Origin: Symsagittifera roscoffensis
Taxonomy: Eukaryota; Xenacoelomorpha; Acoela; Convolutidae
Direction: 5' to 3'
Length of the DNA: 64,000 bases
Assembly: GCF_963678635.1 (NCBI RefSeq)
Contig: NW_026970869.1
Span: 19,283 to 83,282 of the forward strand
Notes under the pieces: model-generated
What the model saw: the letters and a program-made list of their open reading frames with translations, nothing else
What the model was told of the DNA's origin: nothing
Database searches by the model: none
Shown: positions 11,727 through 23,674 of the stretch, piece by piece
How positions within the stretch are numbered: the first letter of the stretch is position 1
How the letters are laid out: each line of letters opens with the position of its first letter
Made by a program: the position numbers and the translations under genes

Positions 11727-12063
11727 CTGAAAAGAAAAGAAGACAGAAGATGCAGCGAATTGTGCAGCAACGATTTCGGTTATTTTTAAAATCCAGCTAA
11801 TTAAACACATTCCGCTTCCTCTCACCAACTCTAATCACTCGATTAGCTTTTTCATGCGCCTGTAGACGCAAACTTGCCTTAACTAATTGATAATATTCCT
11901 GTCAAGTGTCAACTGCGCTGAATTGGTCAAAACTGTTATTGTAAAAAACTGAAAGCCAAATCCCTTGTGTTGGTAAAACGATTCCTTATCTCAAAAAGCA
12001 TCAAACATTATATAAATATCTGATAATTTAAAGAATTACTTTCGGGCTTAACGTAAAAATTAC

Positions 12064-12364
12064 TGTTCATTTTGAGACTGCATTTCCTGGTGGATTTGTT
12101 GGAGTATATGGACCCATCATGGGTGCCATTTTGAGTGCCCCCGATGGCCTTGCTGGAGGTTGACCTCTTTCTCGCTTTGATTGACAGCTGGAACACCACG
12201 CACGCATAGCAGGCCACAGTGACCAGGAGGGGAACGAAGAAATGTAGTGTGGCGTAGATGATGTTGTAGAAGTTGCGCTGGTCATTGCTGGTGAATGAAG
12301 TCACTGAAGTGCACTGGAAATGCTCCTTCAGACCAGGAATCTCCGCATTCGTGTACACCACAGC
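12064..12364 (-). CDS. GnRH/AKH/corazonin-type GPCR, exon with ECL2, TM5 and start of ICL3
   Basis: The acceptor is 'ctgttttcag' above 12364 and the donor is 'gtaattt' from 12063. The exon is 301 bp, entering in phase 0 and leaving in phase 1. It starts AVVYTNAE, completing the family's S-x-P-Q-(A/S)-x-x-(F/Y) motif across the junction with the previous exon. ECL2 carries the conserved cysteine in HFQCTS. TM5 reads FYNIIYATLHFFVPLLVTVA, with P5.50 and, eight residues later, Y5.58. The basic start of loop 3 (SIKARKRS) is followed by a long Ser/Asn/Thr-rich segment. GC content is clearly above the flanking introns. Confidence 0.93.
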
Positions 12365-12854
12365 CTGAAAACAGACAACACGTAACACGCATGCAAAATA
12401 CTGAACCATCTTGAAACTAACTACAACTTCGATACGCTGACCCACGTTGGTATTATTTAACGAAATCCAAATTTATTTAATTCTACTACAACTTTTCTAA
12501 CTTTTCTACTTGTAGACAATACATACTAATTTTGAGCCTTTTTGCGCAGAAAATCGCTTGCAGCGCATAAAATATGGTCAAATTAACGTATTGCTATAAT
12601 TTGCGAGAGCTCGGAAAAAACTTCGTGGCTCTAAACGATTTCGTGGATCTAAAGAACGTCGACAAAACATGAGATTCTTTTGAAAATCTGCGACTAGTCG
12701 AGATAACTTTAAATCATACTGCGATTAAAGCTGCTCCTTCACAATTACTGATGATGCTAAAAGATACTAATGGAAGGCGAATTTTATTCATGATTTTCAA
12801 ACACGTGATGCCTATTTTTCCTGATTACAAAATCAAAATAGTTTTTGAAATTGT
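12365..12854. other. Intron sequence before the LTR element
   Basis: This is the beginning of the roughly 30.6-kb receptor intron (12365-42930). No further exon or repeat structure was seen in this part. Confidence 0.5.
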
Positions 12855-13232
12855 TGAGTTATGACCTTTTGGGTGTACTCATAGAGTAATTTCAGATAAA
12901 GTACACCGTCTGCTCCTCGCGGATCTTATTTTCGGCCGGATAGATTCGTGCAACTTCTTAGTCTAATACCAATCTTAATCTTACTCTTATATCTCCTAGT
13001 CTCAATAGATCTAGTGTACACCGATTTATGCGAGTTAGTTCCAGAATGAGAACAAATGTATTCTATGTTTAATTCAAATTGTTCTGGTGTTGAAACTACA
13101 AGTAGTTTCAACACTTTACAAATAAATAGGTTGTTAGTTTTATGGAATATGATTGGTTAGTATTTAATATTTTATAGATATAAATTATCATAAAATTAAC
13201 CAATTATAAATACTAGTTTAGATCTGGTTCCA
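12855..13232 (-). repeat. LTR (3' LTR in element orientation)
   Basis: It begins TGAGTTATGACC and ends GATCTGGTTCCA on the plus strand and is nearly identical to 17094-17470. The minus-strand frame inside it (13114-12926) recurs in the other LTR copy and is not a gene. Confidence 0.88.
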
Positions 13233-14496
13233 CCCATCCGCGGTTTAGAGAGTTTTCGTTCTTCAGTGTTCTATTGTAGTGGAGGATGGATGATGGTGTC
13301 TTTCTTTGGAAGTTGCGAGCATATTCTTTTTTACGATTAGGAAGAAAGATTGTTATCACGATCGTTTCGGGAGATCTTATCATGATTTCTGATTGGTTGT
13401 GATGAGTGTTGATTTGGTTGAATATAGAACAGCAATGTTCCAATCTCGTTCGGAAGTGGCATGTAGTTTAAATTTGGATGAAGTGCCTGGTGACTTGGAT
13501 CTGTACGTATACTTGAACATCGAGATGGCCATTGTTCGGTTGCAATGGGTTTCCTTTGCTGCGATGCCAAGTCGTACTTTAATTTCGTTAAGTGTAATGA
13601 CTGTAGGCAGCATGTCGGGTGTGTTTTGCCATTTCATAGTTGGAGTGTGATTGGGTTGTCAAGATCCTTGCTGCTCATCATTGAGTTGTATGTTATCTAT
13701 ATACTGCATGGTATTATTTACATATACAAATCTTTGTTAATTTTGTTTTTAGTTATGATCTTGTATTAATTTTTATCGCAAAAGCGTTATTGTATAGTTC
13801 GATTATTTTTATGAGAATAATTTACCCAGTTCTAAGCTTGTTTCAATCCGGTTTGGGTACCGTGGGTTTTCTTTTCTTAGTCATGCTGTTAGGTTGTGGT
13901 TTGTGCTGTTTAGTAAGCTGCGTTGATTAGTTTTGATTATTATATAATTCTTTTCCAACCGGGTTAAAGGAAAGTTTGAAATGTGTTAAGACTGGTTAGA
14001 GTTGTTATGAGTGAAAATTAAAACTTAAATTTATTATTTTAAACAATTCTTCGTGGGCGAGCTGTGCGATTGTGGACAGGATTGTGGGCGAGTGAATAAT
14101 TAAAACTACAAAGAAGCGTCTTTGAAAAAGTTAGTACTGCTTTTAATTTATAGGCAACTTTTATTAATTTATTACTTTAAAATTATTAATTTTATTGCTT
14201 TATTTGGGGGGTTGAAATTATCAATTTATTTTCATTGTAAAAATATTTACTGCATATGGGAAAAGAATTTATGCATCGATTTATTGCTGTTTGGGGGAGA
14301 ATTTTACTGCTTCAATTTATGAAATTGGTTAAAACAAATTTATGATTCTAGAAAAAAGTTTCCTGTTTTTTGTTTCGTTTTTCTTTTTTTTGTAGATGAT
14401 TGATGATCGTGCCTGTGAAGACTAGAGAAAACGAGAAAACATTATAAAGAATGGTTAGTTTTTGTTCAAACTCGTTAGTAAAATTTATTTAATTCA

Positions 14497-14830
14497 TTTT
14501 ACCTTATTCGTCTGTGAACAATCCGTGGGTAAAATGTCGCTGATGATTTCTGATGATGTTAGTAACTGACCTATCAGACGAATGATGTTTTTAGTTTGGA
14601 GAAGTGGCCCAAGCAATTCGAGTGCTTCAATGATTTTGTGCTCTTCAGTGCTAGGTGAGAGTTCATAAGGTGTTTTTTGGATGAGGTTATAAAGTTTATG
14701 GTTATATCTGGTGTTATGGATGAGTTCTAGGACCAGGATTTCAACGGGCTGTAGGACTTCGTTTGGGACAATTAGTGGGTGGGATTCGTCTACGTTGAAG
14801 GTTTTGGTTAAGGGAAGTTTTGAGGGCTCT
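14497..14830 (-). pseudogene. Decayed coding segment of the minus-strand LTR element
   Basis: Read on the minus strand, about 100 codons are open. They include pieces such as LIVPNEVLQPVEILVLELIH and EHKIIEALELLGPLLQTKNI, which look like a helical, leucine-rich protein such as a gag or envelope-like part. I do not recognise the family. The frame has no ATG start and is probably a remnant. Confidence 0.45.
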
Positions 14831-15396
14831 TAAGGGTCTTCCTAATTTTGTTTTTATTTATTGGATGATTGGGGGTATTTAAGAGATGTTTGTACTTTTA
14901 GGCTAAATGATCATGTCCTTTTTGTTCTTCAGGCTAATTTAATGTTTTTGCTTGAGGGAGTTTTGATGTCTAAGTTGGAACAAAATTGTTGATCTTTGTT
15001 CTACTTGATAGGGGAAGGTTGTAATATTGAGACTTTGTTTATTTCAGGTTTCAATGTTTAGCGGTTTGCTTATTTCTGACCTAGAGATCATTTAGTTATA
15101 GTTAAGGATTTGCTTGAGGGTGATTGTTTGTCGGCTAAAGAAGTTGTGTCTGAAATGAGGTGATGATTCTTAAAAGTTCTTATTGGCTGAACTTGAACGA
15201 GTTTGTTCAAGAGCTTTCAGCATGAATTTTGAGAAAATTTACGGGCTATGAAAAGATCTTTCAATAGGTGAAAACGTTAATTAATTTTAAAGTGGTTTCT
15301 GAAATTCAACTTTCTTTAATATTTTAGATTGTGGAATGAATGTTTATAATCTTTTCGTGGCTGATTTCGAAGTCGCGATGATTGTCTATGTTGAGA

Positions 15397-15705
15397 TTAT
15401 TTTTTGATCTTGTGCTCAAAATGGTGACTAACATTCATGAGCAACCATTGTAGGAGTGTCTGTAATTTGTTTTTGTCATTTTTTAAATTCAGTTTTTTGG
15501 TACTTGCGTTTCTTCGTTTTGAAAATAGTTTTCTAATCAATTGTTTTTGTTTGTTAATGATTTCCTTTCTTAGTGCTTGTCTTCTTGTTCTTATGCATCC
15601 TATTGTTTGTCTGTGTGGTGTGATTACGAGATCGTATCTTTCGTCGTTAATTATACAGTTGTGTAATATAATTGTTTGTTTGTTTCCTACATTGTCTCTT
15701 GACAT
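15397..15705 (-). pseudogene. Lysine-rich open frame of the minus-strand LTR element
   Basis: A 102-codon frame contains TIILHNCIINDERYDLVITP followed by a basic, probably helical tail (residues about 45-80, many Lys/Arg). It lies inside the LTR-bounded element and on the same strand as the other decayed frames. No family was recognised. Confidence 0.4.
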
Positions 15706-16219
15706 AAGATTGATGGATGCAATATAGTGATTTCTAGTGTCTTAAACTGTTAGTTCTTACGATTTTTTGTTGTTAGTTTAACTTGAGGCATATTTGTCGG
15801 GTTGGAGAGAAAAACAAATATCGATTCGTAAGAATGATTTTTACTTTCTCGTGAATAATTCCAAGTTAAGATAGACTAAACTAATCTTACCTAGGGTTTG
15901 TGGTTTGTGATCAAGGGTTGGAGAATAGTAAATCGATCCACAATGTTCAGGTATAATTAGAACGAAAGTAGTTTGTTAGATATTTTTTATGACTTACTAG
16001 GTTTAATTGTTTTTAGCCTGGGTCATTTAAGAGGAAAGGGATCAAGTGAAGGATGAATATTTGAAGATCTTCACTTTTTATCCTAATTAGAATGGTTAGC
16101 TATTTGAAAAATTTCTGTTAATTTTGGGTCTTTAATAAGGGTTGGGTAGTGAATTGATATTTTAGGTCGTTAGACACTAATTAATATGGGAGGGGGAGAA
16201 CAAAATTGTTCTATTTGAT

Positions 16220-16465
16220 CCAAGGATAAGCCGTGGTGATCAGAAATTTAGATTAAGTTTTTTTTAATTTTGAAGATCCAAGGGAAGCCTTGACGATCAG
16301 AAATTAAGATTTATTTTGTTTTAATATAAAGATCCAAGGGAAGCCTTGATGATCAGAAATTTAGATTTCGTTTCATTTAATTTAAAGATCCAAAGGAAGC
16401 CTTGATGATCTGTTATTTTAAATCAAATTAATTTAAGTGAAAACAAAGATAAGCCTTGATAGTTT
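16220..16465. repeat. Degenerate tandem repeat, unit about 60 bp, about 4-5 copies
   Basis: Units share 'gatccaagggaagccttg', then 'atgatcagaaatttagatt' and an AT-rich spacer. The last units are shorter and decayed. The array lies inside the LTR element, just inside its 17.1 kb end. Confidence 0.75.
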
Positions 16466-17093
16466 TTCGACAAAAGGTTAAGATAAAAAGGTTAAGTTTT
16501 TAGTTTTGATGATTCTTAGTTTTTGAGATTTGCTGTTATGTTTTAGGTAATGCAGCTGGGATGAAGGGATGATTTATAAATATTAACAATTGATGCTTTA
16601 TACTAACTAATTTTTGTACTTTTATAATCAATAAATATTTTTTTCAAGATGTTTTTAATTTACTGCAGATTTTTAAAGAAGAACGACTAGTGTGGTTTTT
16701 ATTTGTCGTTATTGTATAATTATTCGGTTTAGCGCTATGAAAGATTATGGAAGATGTTTCTTCAAAATTTTATGTCAGTAAATGAAAATTTAAATTTACT
16801 GCTAGAAGTATTCTAAATGTAAAAGTTTGATCTCGTTTTTGTCTTACAATCATGAAATCAATAGGTAGATTTCTTCCTAGTCGTATGTCGTCTCTTGTCC
16901 GAGGTCTTCTTCCAATACCGGGTAGTTCTCGTATTGTTCGGAATCTTGCATCTGATCTTTTGAGTCGTAGAGACATTTCTACTAAATTTTTCTCATTTAA
17001 CATTTTGTAAAATGTTGTATTTGTCTAATTCTAATCTGTTTTTTCTAAATCTAGGTTAGTTTAGATCTGTCCGAGACCTTTGATCGCACCAGA

Positions 17094-17470
17094 TGAGTTA
17101 TGACCTTTTGGGTGTACTCATAGAGTAATTTCAGATAAGGTACACCGTCTGCTCCTCGCGCTATCTTATTTTCGGCCGGATAGATTCGTGCAACTTCTTA
17201 GTCTAATACCAATCTTAGTCTTACTCTTATATCTCCTAGTCTCAATAGATCTAGTGTACACCGGTTTATGCGAGTTATTTCCAGGATGAGAACAACTGTA
17301 TTCTAAGCTTAATTCACATTGTTCTGGCTTTGAAACTACAAGTAATTTCAACACTTACAAACAAGTGGGTTGTTAGTTTGATTGAGTATGATTGGTTAGT
17401 ATTCAATATTTTATAGATATAAAATATCGAATAATATCCATTAATAAATTCTAGTTTAGATCTGGTTCCA
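17094..17470 (-). repeat. LTR (5' LTR in element orientation)
   Basis: It is a near-identical partner of 12855-13232. On the minus strand it is followed by the putative primer-binding site and the first decayed frame. Confidence 0.88.
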
Positions 17471-18370
17471 ATGTTCTCTAACATTTACTGAAAAAACTAT
17501 TGATTAATTGGTTTAAAAAATTAACAGTCTTAAAAGGAAGACGACAAGTTTTGGAAAGTTGTACTACGAGAGTTAGTAAAAACTTTTAACTTGCAACCAG
17601 TAAATGGAAATTTAGTCAGAAAAAAAAACAGTTTAAAATTTTTCATCTTCAAACAAAGTACTAATGAAAGTATAAGGCATTAAAACGTAAATACAATACA
17701 TAAATATTAAAACCAAAAAAATATATAAAAACTGTTTCGTTACAGATAATTCCATTTCACAAATTTTTTCTGCCTATCTGATTCATTAGATTTGAATCAT
17801 CGTTGCTTTTTTGTTCTCCGGGGTATTGCCTCGACAAACTTCGAGGGTCGTGCATGATACTTGTTAGATAATTACTGATGTTGCATTATTTCATTACTGA
17901 TGATTCACTTCAAATCAATATTCTCCAAAACCTCAGGAAAAACTTTCAAGGGAGAAAAAACTCGATATATTCATTACTCTTATCGGATAATTTAGCCTCC
18001 ATGTTTGTGTTCAGCAAAGATAATTTTTTAAGCTACTGAAACCAACGCTTCTCCGTAGTAGATTGTATAAAAAATTGAGTATTCATTTCCCACACCCGCC
18101 AATTCCGACAGTTGCTAAAACGTTTTGAGCTACTGGACTTTCGAACTTTCTACTTTTCGTATGAGTTTAAAAGTGAGTCCTCATAAAAAATTATACAAGC
18201 TGACAAACAAGCAATTGACCGTTAATGGAAGGTGGAGAGAAAATTATGTAACTTTTTGAATGGCCCTCAAACTGAGAGACATATTGTGTCATAATATTTG
18301 CAAAAAAATGTTCCAAAATACAGAATTTACTAATTAATCTTTCAGTGAATAGAAAAACGAAATGAATAAT
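17471..18370. other. AT-rich intron sequence, nothing recognised
   Basis: No exon-like segment or repeat arm could be supported between the LTR element and the first TTGTTCCGAC-family copy. Confidence 0.45.
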
Positions 18371-18967
18371 TGTTCCGACTTTCGATACGAAAGTAACGGA
18401 ATATTTGTGCTCGGGGTGGGTTTTTTTTCTTGAGACAAATTTCGACTTTTTAACAACCTATTTGTAAGAACTTCTCTATTGTTCGAAATAAATTGTCACC
18501 TTGATTGCACCTGTGATTATTTTTGTAAAATTATGGGGTTTTAACATTGCCAATTTGGGAAAGTTACCGTGCAAAGTATATTGTGCTTTCAACGCGCAAG
18601 CGGAGAATTAATCCCTTTTGAAAATTGTTCCAAATTGAGTTGATCTTTTCTATTCGATGTTTTCGATACTTTGCTGTATGCGAACTATATTACTTTGTAC
18701 GCAACATAGCCTGTCATGGAATGACTTGGAAAAACATCCTAAAAAATAAAAAAAGAGTTTGACACAATTTCGCTTTTAAAAAACTATGTCAACTTTGATT
18801 TCGTAATTTACGGTCCAAAATTTTACTGGTCAATTAAGGGATTTTTTTTTTTCAATTTTTTCACAACAAAGTTCTCCCTGCAGGCAAGTTTTGTGAAAAA
18901 AGTGGTCGAAAATGCTTATTTTTGTCTCTATTTGTAATTTTTTGATTAAAAACTTCAGTTTCATTTT

Positions 18968-19484
18968 TGTTCCGATTTTTGTAACACAAATAACGGAATA
19001 TTTGTGCTCGGGGTGGGTTTTTTTTTCTTGAGACAAATTTCGACTTTTTAACTAGCCATTTTTGACAGATTTTTTTTATCATTTGAAAGGTATTGTTGTC
19101 CTGAGCTCAAATTTGAAAAGATACCTCACCTGTGATCATTTTTCGTAAAGTTATTGGGGTTTAAAGATTGGGACAATTAACGCGCGATATTTTCGCGCTA
19201 TTAACGCGTAAGCGGAGAGTTAATCCGTCTTAGATATCGTTCCAAATTGGTTTAAACGAAGCTTATTTGCCATAATTGATTTGTTACAAGTAGCGAAATC
19301 TATCCTTTTGTACTTTAAATGGCGTGTGGGGAGATGATTTTCATAAAAAATTTCAAATTTTAGAAAAAAAAAAACAATTTCCTTTTATTTTATTACTTTC
19401 AATTTTTTAATGCCATTACTGCTCCATAAGCCTTAATAGGCAGTCGGAACATCCAGGGTTTCGCCCTGATACGAGCAGTCTTGT
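18968..19484 (+). mobile_element. TTGTTCCGAC-family element, subfamily A
   Basis: It starts TGTTCCGATT. It carries the conserved G-rich patch (GCTCGGGGTGGG), the central 'acgcgtaagcggagagttaa' block and a 3' hairpin 'ccagggtttcgccctg', and ends in CAGTCTTG. It is non-coding and forms part of the left arm of the large inverted repeat. Confidence 0.85.
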
Positions 19485-20063
19485 TTCTACTTTTACTGGT
19501 TCTTAATTTTAAATCCAGTTTTAAATTAAGTTTTTGAAAAATAACAGAAGAGCACGAGCACATTAATAAAAGGTTTCTTCAACAACGTAATCCATTGCTC
19601 TGGTATTTACATTGTATTTGCTTTAAATTTCCATTAGTTTGTCAACAATTGTATTACGAAGGGTTTTTGAAAAATGTTCGATTTTGCAAAAAAACTGAAA
19701 GCGGTTGTTACCACTACTTCCTTCATTTTCATTTTGAAGTTTATAAAAAAACAGAGTTGACTGCAGACCAGTTTTGAGCATATTTTAGAGTTTCAGACGT
19801 AGCTAGAGGGGTAAACGTTAGCAAGAAAATATCGTTTTTGGAACAATCGAGAGAACATTTATCTAAAGAAAAAAGTGAAAAGCAACCTGAATTTTTTGTC
19901 TTTTTTTCCTAAATATTTTTATTTTGTTGTAGATTTTCTAGAAAAAAAAATCGAAATTGATTTAATGTTTCCCCAGAAAACGTGGTTTGCAAATTACTTG
20001 TTTTCTCAAAATTTTACGACTATCCTTTTCGGTACAGTTCCCTAAAAATCCTCTAAAATAATA

Positions 20064-20586
20064 ACAAAACTGCTCGTATCAGGGCGAAACCCTGAAAGTT
20101 CCGACTGCCTTTTAAGGTTTATGGAGCAGTAAAAATTAAATGTGATAAAATAAAATGAATTTTTTTTCTAAAATTTCAAATTTTTTATGAAAATCATCCC
20201 CCCACAGGCCATATAAAGTACAAAAGGACAGATTTAGCTCCTTGTAACAAATCAATTATGGCAAATAAGCTTCTTCCAACCACCAACTTGGAACGATTTC
20301 TAAGACTGATTAAATCTCCGCTTACGCGTTAATAGTGCGAACTAAATCGCGCGCTAATTGTCGCAAACTGGCCAAAATGCCAATCTTTAGACCTCCCTAA
20401 ATTTTACAAAAAATAGTAAACAGGTAAAATATTTTTGCAAATTTAAACTCAAGACAACAATGCCTTTCATATGATATCAAAAATTCCGTCAAAGATGGCT
20501 AGTTAAAAAGTTGAAATTTGTCTGAAGAAAAAAAACCCACCCCGAGCACAAATATTCCGTTACTTTCGTATCGAAAGTCGGAACAA
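20064..20586 (-). mobile_element. TTGTTCCGAC-family element, subfamily A
   Basis: This is a full-length minus-strand copy with the hairpin end at about 20075-20095 and the TTGTTCCGAC end at 20577-20586. It directly abuts the next minus-strand copy. Confidence 0.85.
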
Positions 20587-20988
20587 CAAGACTGCTCGTA
20601 TCAGGCCCCCACGCGCCATATAAAATACAAAGTGATAAATTTCGCTCCTAGTAACAACTCAATTATGGCAAACAAGCTTCCTTCAACCAATTTGGAACGA
20701 TTTCTAGGACGGATCAAATCTCCGCTTACGCGTTAATAGCGCGAAATATATCTCGCATTAATTAATTTCCCAAATTGGCCCTAATGACAATCTTTAAACC
20801 CCCATAATTTTACGAAAAACGATCACAGGTGAAATAACTTTTCAAAAGCTCAGGACAACAATAACTTTCAAATGATATAACAAAATTCTGACAAAAATGG
20901 CTAGTTAAAAAGTTGAAATTTGTTCGAAGAAAAAAAACCCACCCCGAGCACAAATATTCCGTTATTTGTGTTACAAAAATCGGAACAA
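20586..20988 (-). mobile_element. TTGTTCCGAC-family element, subfamily A, hairpin region deleted
   Basis: The terminal 'caagactgctcgtatcagg' is followed at once by the internal 'ccccacgcgccatat' block, so about 120 bp including most of the hairpin is missing. It is the right-arm mirror of 18968-19484. Confidence 0.8.
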
Positions 20989-21545
20989 AAATGAAACTGA
21001 AGTTTTTAATCAAAAAATTACAAATAGAGACAAAAATAAGCATTTTCGACCACTTTTTTCTCAAAACTTGCCTGCAGGGAGAACTTTGTTGTGAAAAAAT
21101 TGAAAAAAAAATCCCTTAATTGACCAGTAAAATTTTGGACCGTTAATTACGAAATCAAAGTTGACATAGTTTTTTAAAAGCGAAATTGTGTCAAACTCTT
21201 TTTTTATTTTTTAGAGATGTTTTTCCAAGTCATTCCATGACAGGCTATGTTGCGTACAAAGTAATATAGTTCGCATACAGCAAAGTATCGAAAACATCGA
21301 ATAGAAAAGATCAACTCAATTTGGAACAATTTTCAAAAGGATTAATTCTCCGCTTGCGCGTTGAAAGCACAATATACTTTGCACGGTAACTTTCCCAAAT
21401 GCTAAAACCCCATAATTTTACAAAAATAATCACAGGTGCAATCAAGGTGACAATTTATTTCGAACAATAGAGAAGTTCTTACAAATAGGTTGTTAAAAGT
21501 CGAAATTTTTCTCGGGAAAAACCACCCCGAGTAATTTTTTGTGTC

Positions 21546-22269
21546 ATTCCTGTTTTGTTGTTTTGTTACAAATGAAAGTAAAGACTGCTCTGCTCGTGTT
21601 ACAGCAGCGAAATAATTAATCCGTTCAGGCTATATTTTGTTTGCGAGAGTTTCGGCCTACTAATATTCACCGCAACAGCCGAATCTATTACACAGTGTTA
21701 AGCCATGAAGAATGAATCCAGGCTGTGCCGTTTCTTCCATTACTCCCTTATGTGGTATTCGCCCATCTGTTTATCAATAATTTTTACAAAAGTATGTACT
21801 CTTTTTCATCAATGCGAGCGCAGGATGTCTTTTTAAGAGAAAGAATCCTTTTGTGATCTATTTGAGCATTACACGGCATTACACTCACGTTATATTTTGA
21901 TCGCAGCTAGTTTCTAATCAATGCAAACATCTTAGAAATTATTTAACTGAAAAGCATGTATGCGAAATAGAATATCAGAAAAAATTGACCCTTTGTAGAT
22001 TTTTTTTATTTTTTGTTTCTCCGCCTAAGATCAACCGTATGCCTAAACAGGCCTCCCATTCAATCATTATTCCTTTAGTTTTTGTTCCAGAAAATAATTT
22101 GGGCTTTGCGGGCAATCAATGGTAGCAATTAGCAGCAAACTCTAAATTTGGAATGGGCTTGAGAAAGAAATTCACCACCGCGCTCGATTAACTCCCATTG
22201 ATCATCCCGGAGAAATTTTGAAGAGGGCTCACAAATTAGTCAACATTTGGCCAGCTCAGAATTCGCAAC
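21546..22269. other. Intron sequence, no gene
   Basis: No exon or structured repeat was recognised in this stretch. Confidence 0.45.
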
Positions 22270-22272
22270 CTA

Positions 22273-23436
22273 CCCTAGTCGATCAAGGGAGGTTATCTTG
22301 CAAGATCTTGCAAGAATCTTGCAAGATTCTTTTAAAGAGGATGCATCTCTTTAAAAGATCTTGCAAGATTCTTGCAAGATCTTGCAAGATAACTTCCTTT
22401 AAAGATAATCTTTCTTGCAAGATCTTTAAAGATACAATTTTTTTGGGCAAAAACAGCTTTACAAGCGAAGACAACCAAGTAGCGTTCGTGGAAGAAGGAA
22501 GCAATCTTAGCTACGCATACATACACACAGCCCGCTAGGCGGTTGCCCCCAGAAAGCTTCTTTTTTTAAAACTTTTTTTGTGATAGGCGGCTATCTTCAA
22601 GTTTTGATCGACTACTTATACCTTAATCTCTCAAAATAGGAAAAACACAATTTACATCAATTGAGAGCATAAATTTAAAGAAATAAAAACAGGTAAAGAT
22701 TAAGCACAAGATGAACGCAAGTAAACATTAAAAAATAACACTGACATTGTTGAAAAATCTCAACTTTCAAAACTCAAAGAAAAAAATAGAAGCCCTTTAA
22801 GCTCTTTAAATTTCTAGAACAATTTATGATGGGCGCTTTTTTGATAACATGAACCCGACTTGAGAAAACTGGATCAATAAGTAAAGTTTTTATTCTCTGG
22901 AAATCTAAAAAGTAAATTCCACTTTCAAAACTAGAAATCGATAGTCGAAAAAACTAAATATCCCCGGTTTGAACTAATTAAAGCAATTCGTCACAAAAAT
23001 TTTTTGGCCAATAATCCTTCAATTTTCGCAAACCAGTAGCCGCAATAATTGCGAATAAATTAAAAAGATTTGATTGGTTGATACTTTTAATCTCATTGAA
23101 TAAATTAACAACAAATATGCGACTACTTTTTAACGCATGATTTTTGTCTAATTTTATTCGTTAAGCATTTAGAAACATCTCGTTCTAGAAATTTTATTCG
23201 TTAAGCATCTCGTTCTAGAAACAATTTTTTTGATCTTACACCTAATTTCTGTTATTTTTTTTGTGTTTTTCGACAGAAATTTTGGGATGGTTATCTTGCA
23301 AGATTCTTGCAAGATTCTTGCAAGATAGCCTCCCTCTTTCAAGATTCTTGCAAGATAACCTCCATCTTGCAAGATCTTGCAAGATAACCTCCATCTTGCA
23401 AGATCTTGCAAGATAACCTCCCTTGATCGACTAGGG
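22273..23436. mobile_element. TIR element with CTTGCAAG-rich ends
   Basis: The ends are inverted repeats: CCCTAGTCGATCAAGGGAGG at 22273 and its reverse complement ending at 23436. They are flanked by TA on both sides (22271-22272 and 23437-23438), as for Tc1/mariner-type targets. Both ends continue into arrays of the palindromic octamer CTTGCAAG at roughly 10-11-bp spacing, about 7 copies left and 8 right by eye. The left array also contains a near-palindrome 'tttaaagaggatgcatctc' with an extra arm. No transposase frame was found in 1.16 kb, so it is non-autonomous. Confidence 0.8.
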
Positions 23437-23674
23437 TAGTTTTGCAGGGAATTAACGAGGCTAAAATTTTACGAAAAAAAAACTTTTTCAGTCATGAACT
23501 CATTGTCTTTTTGGGCAGTTATTATGTTCATTCGTTTAAAAGTCTAAGGATGAACACCACAATTATTTTAATCGGCAAAATAGGTCAAATTGAGACAAAA
23601 CGCTCCTTAGCAAAAATATTTCAAGTTTTCGTCAAAAATTTTAAAAATATATATGATAGACGAAGTTAGAAAGA

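Larger units (their letters stand above)
12855..17470 (-). mobile_element. LTR retrotransposon, 4.6 kb, minus orientation, no RT recognised
   Basis: Two direct repeats of 378 and 377 bp (12855-13232 and 17094-17470) each run TG..CA on the plus strand. On the minus strand the base pairs next to the 17094 LTR read 'tctGGTGCGATCAAAG', which looks like a tRNA primer-binding site. Decayed open frames are also on the minus strand: 17003-16770 (Arg-rich, just after the putative primer site), 15705-15397 (Lys-rich) and about 14830-14497. I see no reverse transcriptase or integrase motif, and 3.9 kb of interior is short for a full element. No clean target duplication was found ('attgt' left, 'atgtt' right). 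Confidence 0.8.
18371..21545. repeat. Large inverted repeat, arms of about 1.0-1.1 kb
   Basis: The left arm (about 18395-19484) and right arm (about 20586-21545) are near-identical reverse complements for most of their length. The left arm is a diverged TTGTTCCGAC element (18371-18967) followed by a typical subfamily A copy (18968-19484). The right arm is the mirror image, lacking about 120 bp around the 3' hairpin. The 1.1-kb spacer holds one more subfamily A copy on the minus strand (20064-20586). Confidence 0.85.

Noticed and set aside
12926-13114. 62-codon minus-strand frame, repeated at 17166-17354
   Set aside because: Both copies lie inside the two LTRs, and the repetition comes from the LTRs.
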